Origin: Saprospiraceae bacterium
GTDB lineage: Bacteria; Bacteroidota; Bacteroidia; Bacteroidales; JAIPBB01
Direction: 5' to 3'
Assembly (NCBI GenBank): GCA_021739805.1
Contig: JAIPBB010000205.1
Location: forward strand, 1-9,832
DNA: 9,832 bases
Shown here piece after piece: positions 6,461 to 9,832 of the stretch. The translations under genes and the position numbers were made by a program. Each line of letters starts with the position of its first letter. The first letter of the stretch is position 1. The notes below the pieces were generated by a model, which worked only from the letters and a program-made list of their open reading frames with translations, did not search any database and was not told the origin of the DNA.

Positions 6461-6562
6461 TGTCTATTGGTATTCAAAACATATATGTTTTTGCATGAAT
6501 TAATATTAGTTGATAATTTGGAAGTAATCATATTAACTACTAAATTTATACAAAAAAAACAA

Positions 6563-8668
6563 ATGAATTATTGGAATCAATATCCTTTGTTCAGGCTATT
6601 ATTGCCATTTACACTTGGTATTTTAAGTGTAATTATTTGTGGATTTGATTTTGTTTTTCCGCTATACTTACTGATTGTATTGATTTTTGTTGTTGCTTTT
6701 CTAGCATTTTTTACACGATTTATTGCAAGCTATAGATTCAGATGGTTTTATGGTTTTTTAGTTTTTAGCCTATTATTTATTATTGGCTCTCAGATTACAA
6801 TTTATAATAATTGTAAAAATCATTTTACACATTTTGAGAAATATTATGAGGAGAAGTCAACATTTATAGCACAGATTTCAGAACCAATTGAAGAAAGAGA
6901 AAAGTCAAATAAGACAATAGTGAAAATTGTATCTCTAAAAAAAGATGATAAATGGTTAAGAACAAACGGAAAAGCAATTTTTTATTTTGAGAAAGACAGC
7001 CTATCATCAAATCTTAATTATGGTGATAAGATTTTGTGTCATTCAGTTTTAAATGAAATACAAGGGCCGCAAAATCCATCTGAATTCAATTACAAAAGAT
7101 ATCTTAGTGGTAAACAAATTTTCCATATGGCATATTTGCCCGCAGAAGAATGGGCGGTTTTGAGTTCAGCTAATGGCAATATTATTAAATCACATGCAAT
7201 AAAAGTTCGTAAGAAATTTCTTCAAATTTTAAATCAAAACGAAATTCAAGATAAAGAATTTGCAGTTCTTTCAGCTTTATTGCTTGGATACAGAGCCGGT
7301 CTTGATGATGAAATTTTAAACAAATATACGAACGCCGGTGCTACTCACATACTTTGTGTTTCTGGTTTGCATGTTGGAATAATTTACCTTCTATTGAATA
7401 GTATGCTTTTATTCCTTAATAAGCGAAGGTTTGGGAAGATTCTTAAAGCTATTATTCTGATTTTAATGATTTGGTCTTATGCAATGATAACAGGAATGGC
7501 TCCTTCTGTTTTAAGAGCTTCAACTATGTTCAGCTTTATTATTATTGGCAATGCATTGAAAAGATATACAAGTATTTATAACTCACTTGCTGTTTCGGCA
7601 TTAATTTTACTTTCGATAAATCCATTCATTATTATGGAGGTTGGATTTCAGCTTTCTTATGCAGCTGTGATTTCAATTATTGCAATTCAACCAATGATTT
7701 ATAGACTTTATGCAACTAAAATCTGGATATTAAATAAAGCCTGGCAAATTACTACAGTTTCAATTGCTGCTCAAATAGGCACCTTTCCAATATCAATTTA
7801 CTATTTTCATCAATTTCCAAATTACTTTATTTTAACGAACTTGATTGTTATTCCTTTAGCAGGTTTCATAATTTATGCAGGAATAGTATTGTTGTTGACT
7901 TCGTCTATTGCACCAATAGCCTGGCTTTGTTCCAAAGTGCTTTATGGAATGCTATGGTTTATGAATACTTCAGTTGGCTTGGTCGATAAACTACCCGGAG
8001 CAACCTCGAAAGGAATTTCCCTGGAACTTTCAGAAGTTGTTTTGTTAATTGTTTTAATATTTTTAGCCTTTAAATACTTTTCCAATAAATTTTACAAATA
8101 TTTTAGATATTCCTTGCTTACTCTTATAATAATTTCAGTATTATTTTCATTCAAATCATACAGGAATCTCAATCAAAAGAAATTTGTAGTTTACAATATT
8201 AGAAACCATACAGCAATTGATTTTATTGATGGTAAAAGTAGTTATTTTGTTTGCTCTGATAGTTTAATGAATTCCGAATCAATATATTCATTTAATGTAA
8301 AAAATAACTGGACTAATTGTGGAATAATCGATTACAATTTTATAAATGATTCAATTAAATATTTCACAAAAGGAAATTTTTGTAAAAGAAACAATTATTT
8401 AAGTTTTTATAATAAAAGAGTTGCCATATTAAATAAAAACGAAGAATTAAAACACTCAAATAAAAATTTAAAGATTGATTATCTGATTGTTTCAGGAAAT
8501 CCAGATATTAAAATTGAAAATATTTTAGAGTTTTATCAGCCTGAATTAATAATCTTTGATTCTTCGAATAAATTTTGGGTAATTGATAAGTGGAAAACTG
8601 AATGTGAAATGTTAAATGTCAATTTTTATTCTGTTAATGATTCTGGGGCTTTTGTGCGAAATTACTAA
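6563..8668 (+). CDS. comEC: ComEC/Rec2 DNA-uptake channel protein
   Basis: This 701-residue inner-membrane protein is the channel through which single-stranded DNA enters the cytoplasm in natural transformation. I place the start at the ATG at 6563, because MNYWNQYPLFRLLLPFTLGIL is the typical N-terminus in this phylum. The frame is open upstream to 6458 but only with non-family residues. N-terminal helices are followed by the DUF4131/OB-like region (about 95-190) with the conserved PQNPSEFNYKRYL (169-181). The Competence domain then follows with HILCVSGLHVG (262-272), GMAPSVLRAS and GFQLSYAAVISI. After the last helix a soluble tail of about 165 residues (from 537) has the DYLIVSGNP and GAFVRNY elements of Bacteroidota ComEC tails but no HxHxDH motif of the metallo-beta-lactamase domain. 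It lies 176 bp downstream of the YghO-like gene and is probably transcribed separately. No other competence genes are in the window. Confidence 0.92.
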   Translation: MNYWNQYPLFRLLLPFTLGILSVIICGFDFVFPLYLLIVLIFVVAFLAFFTRFIASYRFRWFYGFLVFSLLFIIGSQITIYNNCKNHFTHFEKYYEEKSTFIAQISEPIEEREKSNKTIVKIVSLKKDDKWLRTNGKAIFYFEKDSLSSNLNYGDKILCHSVLNEIQGPQNPSEFNYKRYLSGKQIFHMAYLPAEEWAVLSSANGNIIKSHAIKVRKKFLQILNQNEIQDKEFAVLSALLLGYRAGLDDEILNKYTNAGATHILCVSGLHVGIIYLLLNSMLLFLNKRRFGKILKAIILILMIWSYAMITGMAPSVLRASTMFSFIIIGNALKRYTSIYNSLAVSALILLSINPFIIMEVGFQLSYAAVISIIAIQPMIYRLYATKIWILNKAWQITTVSIAAQIGTFPISIYYFHQFPNYFILTNLIVIPLAGFIIYAGIVLLLTSSIAPIAWLCSKVLYGMLWFMNTSVGLVDKLPGATSKGISLELSEVVLLIVLIFLAFKYFSNKFYKYFRYSLLTLIIISVLFSFKSYRNLNQKKFVVYNIRNHTAIDFIDGKSSYFVCSDSLMNSESIYSFNVKNNWTNCGIIDYNFINDSIKYFTKGNFCKRNNYLSFYNKRVAILNKNEELKHSNKNLKIDYLIVSGNPDIKIENILEFYQPELIIFDSSNKFWVIDKWKTECEMLNVNFYSVNDSGAFVRNY

Positions 8669-8728
8669 TGCCATGGAAGATATTAAATATATCAACATAA
8701 GTATCCTTACATAAAAGTTATAAATAAA

Positions 8729-8760
8729 TTTGGATATTAAAAATTTTTATAGTATCTTTG
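8729..8760 (+). promoter_or_regulatory. Promoter of the GIY-YIG-like gene
   Basis: TTTG (8729-8732), a 20-base spacer and TATCTTTG (8753-8760) match both elements of the Bacteroidota housekeeping promoter (TTTG at -33, TAnnTTTG at -7). Transcription should start near 8764-8768, about 70 nt before the ATG at 8836. This is the best promoter match in the window. Confidence 0.75.
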
Positions 8761-8767
8761 GTTCTTC

Positions 8768-8793
8768 AATTAATACAAATAGATGTATTAATT
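8768..8793 (+). ncRNA. 5'-leader hairpin of the GIY-YIG-like mRNA
   Basis: AATTAATACA (8768-8777) and TGTATTAATT (8784-8793) form a perfect 10-bp stem with a 6-base loop (AATAGA). It starts at or within a few bases of the predicted transcription start. It has no T-run, so it is not a terminator. A hairpin at the very 5' end commonly protects an mRNA from decay; as DNA it could equally be a dimer binding site just downstream of the promoter. Confidence 0.5.
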
Positions 8794-8835
8794 TCTACAA
8801 GTAAACTATTTTTATAAACAATTAAAAACAAAATT

Positions 8836-9198
8836 ATGATTAAACTAAAGTGGTCTGGATTTAAGGGAACCTACAACAAGTGGGATATTTTCAATCTTGT
8901 TGGAGAGAAACCAGGCGTTTATCTAATCTGGGAATTTTTGGAAGGCACTAAATGGGAATGCATTTATGTTGGTGAATCTACTGATGTACTTAACGAAATG
9001 CTTGGTCATTTATCCGATAAGGAAAAAAACAAATGCTTAAAAGAAAAAATTCAGAATAGTAAATGCGGATTTGAATATGTAGCTATTGAAGATGCGAAAG
9101 ACAGAAAAGGTGTTTATCAATATGTATATGATAAATATACTCCTGAATGTGTTTCGGTTGCTCCAAAGGGAAAAGCTATTGAAGCAAACTTACCTTAA
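8836..9198 (+). CDS. Small GIY-YIG-fold protein, catalytic residues replaced
   Basis: A 120-residue protein recognisable as a single GIY-YIG domain. GVYLIW (27-32) is the GIY strand, IYVGES (43-48) the YIG strand, and DVLNEMLGHLS (50-60) aligns with the helix that reads NLRERLLSHLS in related proteins. The arginine expected in that helix is Glu54. In the later helix GVYQYVYDKYTP (92-103) the metal-binding Glu appears to be Tyr94. Canonical GIY-YIG nucleases need both, so this is predicted to be a non-cleaving, perhaps DNA-binding, relative. The opening FKGTYNKWDIFNL resembles the usual short lead-in of small single-domain GIY-YIG proteins. It forms a one-gene unit with its own strong promoter, leader hairpin and terminator, which suggests it is expressed. 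Its role is unknown. The fold call is fairly firm by motif, the loss of catalysis less so without an alignment. Confidence 0.65.
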   Translation: MIKLKWSGFKGTYNKWDIFNLVGEKPGVYLIWEFLEGTKWECIYVGESTDVLNEMLGHLSDKEKNKCLKEKIQNSKCGFEYVAIEDAKDRKGVYQYVYDKYTPECVSVAPKGKAIEANLP

Positions 9199-9238
9199 AT
9201 TGTTTGATTTTTTAGAAGAAAAAACAAAACATTTGTTA

Positions 9239-9276
9239 AATGCTAAACTGTGGGATTAATAGTTTAGCATTTTTTT
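9239..9276 (+). terminator. Intrinsic terminator after the GIY-YIG-like gene
   Basis: AATGCTAAACT (9239-9249) pairs perfectly with AGTTTAGCATT (9261-9271) around an 11-base loop, and a run of seven T's (9270-9276) follows. It begins 41 bp after the stop codon. It lies between convergent genes; on the minus strand the stem is followed only by a weak T-rich stretch, so it mainly serves the plus-strand gene. Confidence 0.85.
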
Positions 9277-9295
9277 ATTATATAAACTTGAAATT

Positions 9296-9832
9296 TTAAC
9301 TGCTAAGCATCCATTCATCAACGAACTCTCTAATGCAGGCGTTTCCGCCTTCTCTTTTTAGAATTACAGATGCGATGTTTTTTATTTTATCAACTGCATT
9401 TGCCGGACAGGCACTAAATCCAACAGCTTTCATAACTTCCTCGTCATTTATATCATCTCCAATAAAGGCAACATTTTCTAGTTGTATAGCTAATTCTTTA
9501 CACCATTTTTTGAGAATTCCCATTTTGGATTCTCCACCAACATAAACATTTTGTATTCCAAGAAGTTTAGCTCTTCTTTCAACAAGATTAGCATTAAATC
9601 CTGATGAAATAATTCCTATTGGAAATCCTGATGCTGTTAGTTTCTTAATTGCCATTCCGTCTTTAGTGTCGAATTTTTTAAACTCGTCACCACCCTCAGT
9701 ATAGTACATTCCACCGTCCGTCATAACTCCATCAACGTCGAGTATTAAAAGTTTAATATCTTTAGTTTTAAACTCATATTTTGCTTTTAAATCCTGCTTT
9801 AAAAGAACATCAATCGGATAATTATAATATTC
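9296..9832 (-). CDS. KdsC-type HAD phosphatase, 5' end outside window
   Basis: A HAD-superfamily phosphatase of the KdsC type, which removes phosphate from 8- or 9-phosphorylated 2-keto sugar acids (Kdo, sialic or related acids). The nucleophile motif LLILDVDGVMTDGG has its first Asp encoded at 9737-9739. Then come YYTEGGDEFKKFDTKDGMAI, the second motif IGIISSGFNANLVERRAKLLG (an SSG where KdsC has TGR), a Lys in GGESKMGILKKW, and the metal-binding FIGDDINDEEVMKAVG. The end GGNACIREFVDEWM parallels the KdsC tail. The Met at 9724 cannot be the start, since it lies after the catalytic aspartates; the frame is open to the right edge, adding 36 residues. The upstream stretch (EYYNYPIDVLLKQDLKAKYE) is somewhat longer than a usual KdsC lead-in, so fusion to an upstream domain such as a CMP-sugar synthetase is possible but unproven. 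It converges on the GIY-YIG-like gene. Confidence 0.85.
   Translation of the reverse strand, partial: EYYNYPIDVLLKQDLKAKYEFKTKDIKLLILDVDGVMTDGGMYYTEGGDEFKKFDTKDGMAIKKLTASGFPIGIISSGFNANLVERRAKLLGIQNVYVGGESKMGILKKWCKELAIQLENVAFIGDDINDEEVMKAVGFSACPANAVDKIKNIASVILKREGGNACIREFVDEWMLSS

Noticed and set aside
6458..6562. Upstream TTG start that would lengthen ComEC by 35 residues
   Set aside because: The added residues look nothing like a ComEC N-terminus, the TTG overlaps a candidate -7 box, and the ATG at 6563 begins a typical family sequence.
9333..9545. Plus-strand open frame opposite the HAD phosphatase
   Set aside because: Lies inside a gene with complete HAD motifs on the other strand and follows a plus-strand terminator.
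9296..9724. HAD phosphatase as a complete 142-residue protein starting at 9724
   Set aside because: It would lack the catalytic aspartates, which are encoded just upstream in the same open frame.

Overview
This AT-rich window reads as chromosomal DNA of a member of the Bacteroidota. Three things point there: a GldM/PorM-type C-terminal region (gliding/type IX secretion family), TAnnTTTG-type promoter elements (the Bacteroidota -7 box) in front of several genes with no Shine-Dalgarno sequences, and the length and style of the LptF/LptG-family permease and ComEC. Nothing in it identifies a genus.

Left part (1-3207). The window opens inside a GldM_C-type gene that runs in from the left. It was once convergent with a family 4-like glycosyltransferase gene (2002-3207, minus strand). 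A gene for an AAA+/DUF4143 ATPase (745-1947) now lies between them. The convergent junction is present twice, at about 541-640 and 1978-2099. The left copy carries a dead fragment of the glycosyltransferase 3' end, and the right copy carries a short fragment resembling the GldM_C gene's 3' end. This is what an insertion with duplication of the junction would leave. The ATPase has its own candidate promoter, buried in a 48-bp dyad that looks like a two-site operator.

Middle part (3208-6386). An LptF/LptG-family permease (minus) and a YghO/bacterial-ceramide-synthase-like acyltransferase (plus) are divergently transcribed from a 154-bp intergenic region with a candidate -7 box in each direction. 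Both are plausibly concerned with outer-membrane lipids: lipopolysaccharide export, and possibly sphingolipid N-acylation.

Right part (6387-9832). comEC (start corrected to 6563) encodes the DNA-uptake channel with a C-terminal domain that lacks the metallo-beta-lactamase histidine motif. A small GIY-YIG-fold protein follows, with both expected catalytic residues apparently replaced. It has the best promoter in the window, a perfect hairpin near the predicted mRNA 5' end, and a clear intrinsic terminator. The window closes in a KdsC-type HAD phosphatase (minus) whose catalytic aspartates lie upstream of its first in-window Met and whose frame runs off the right edge.

I found no rRNA, tRNA, CRISPR array, transposase or integrase. 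No gene-free stretch exceeds 300 bases. The least ordinary features are the duplicated junction around the ATPase and the operator-like dyad over its promoter.
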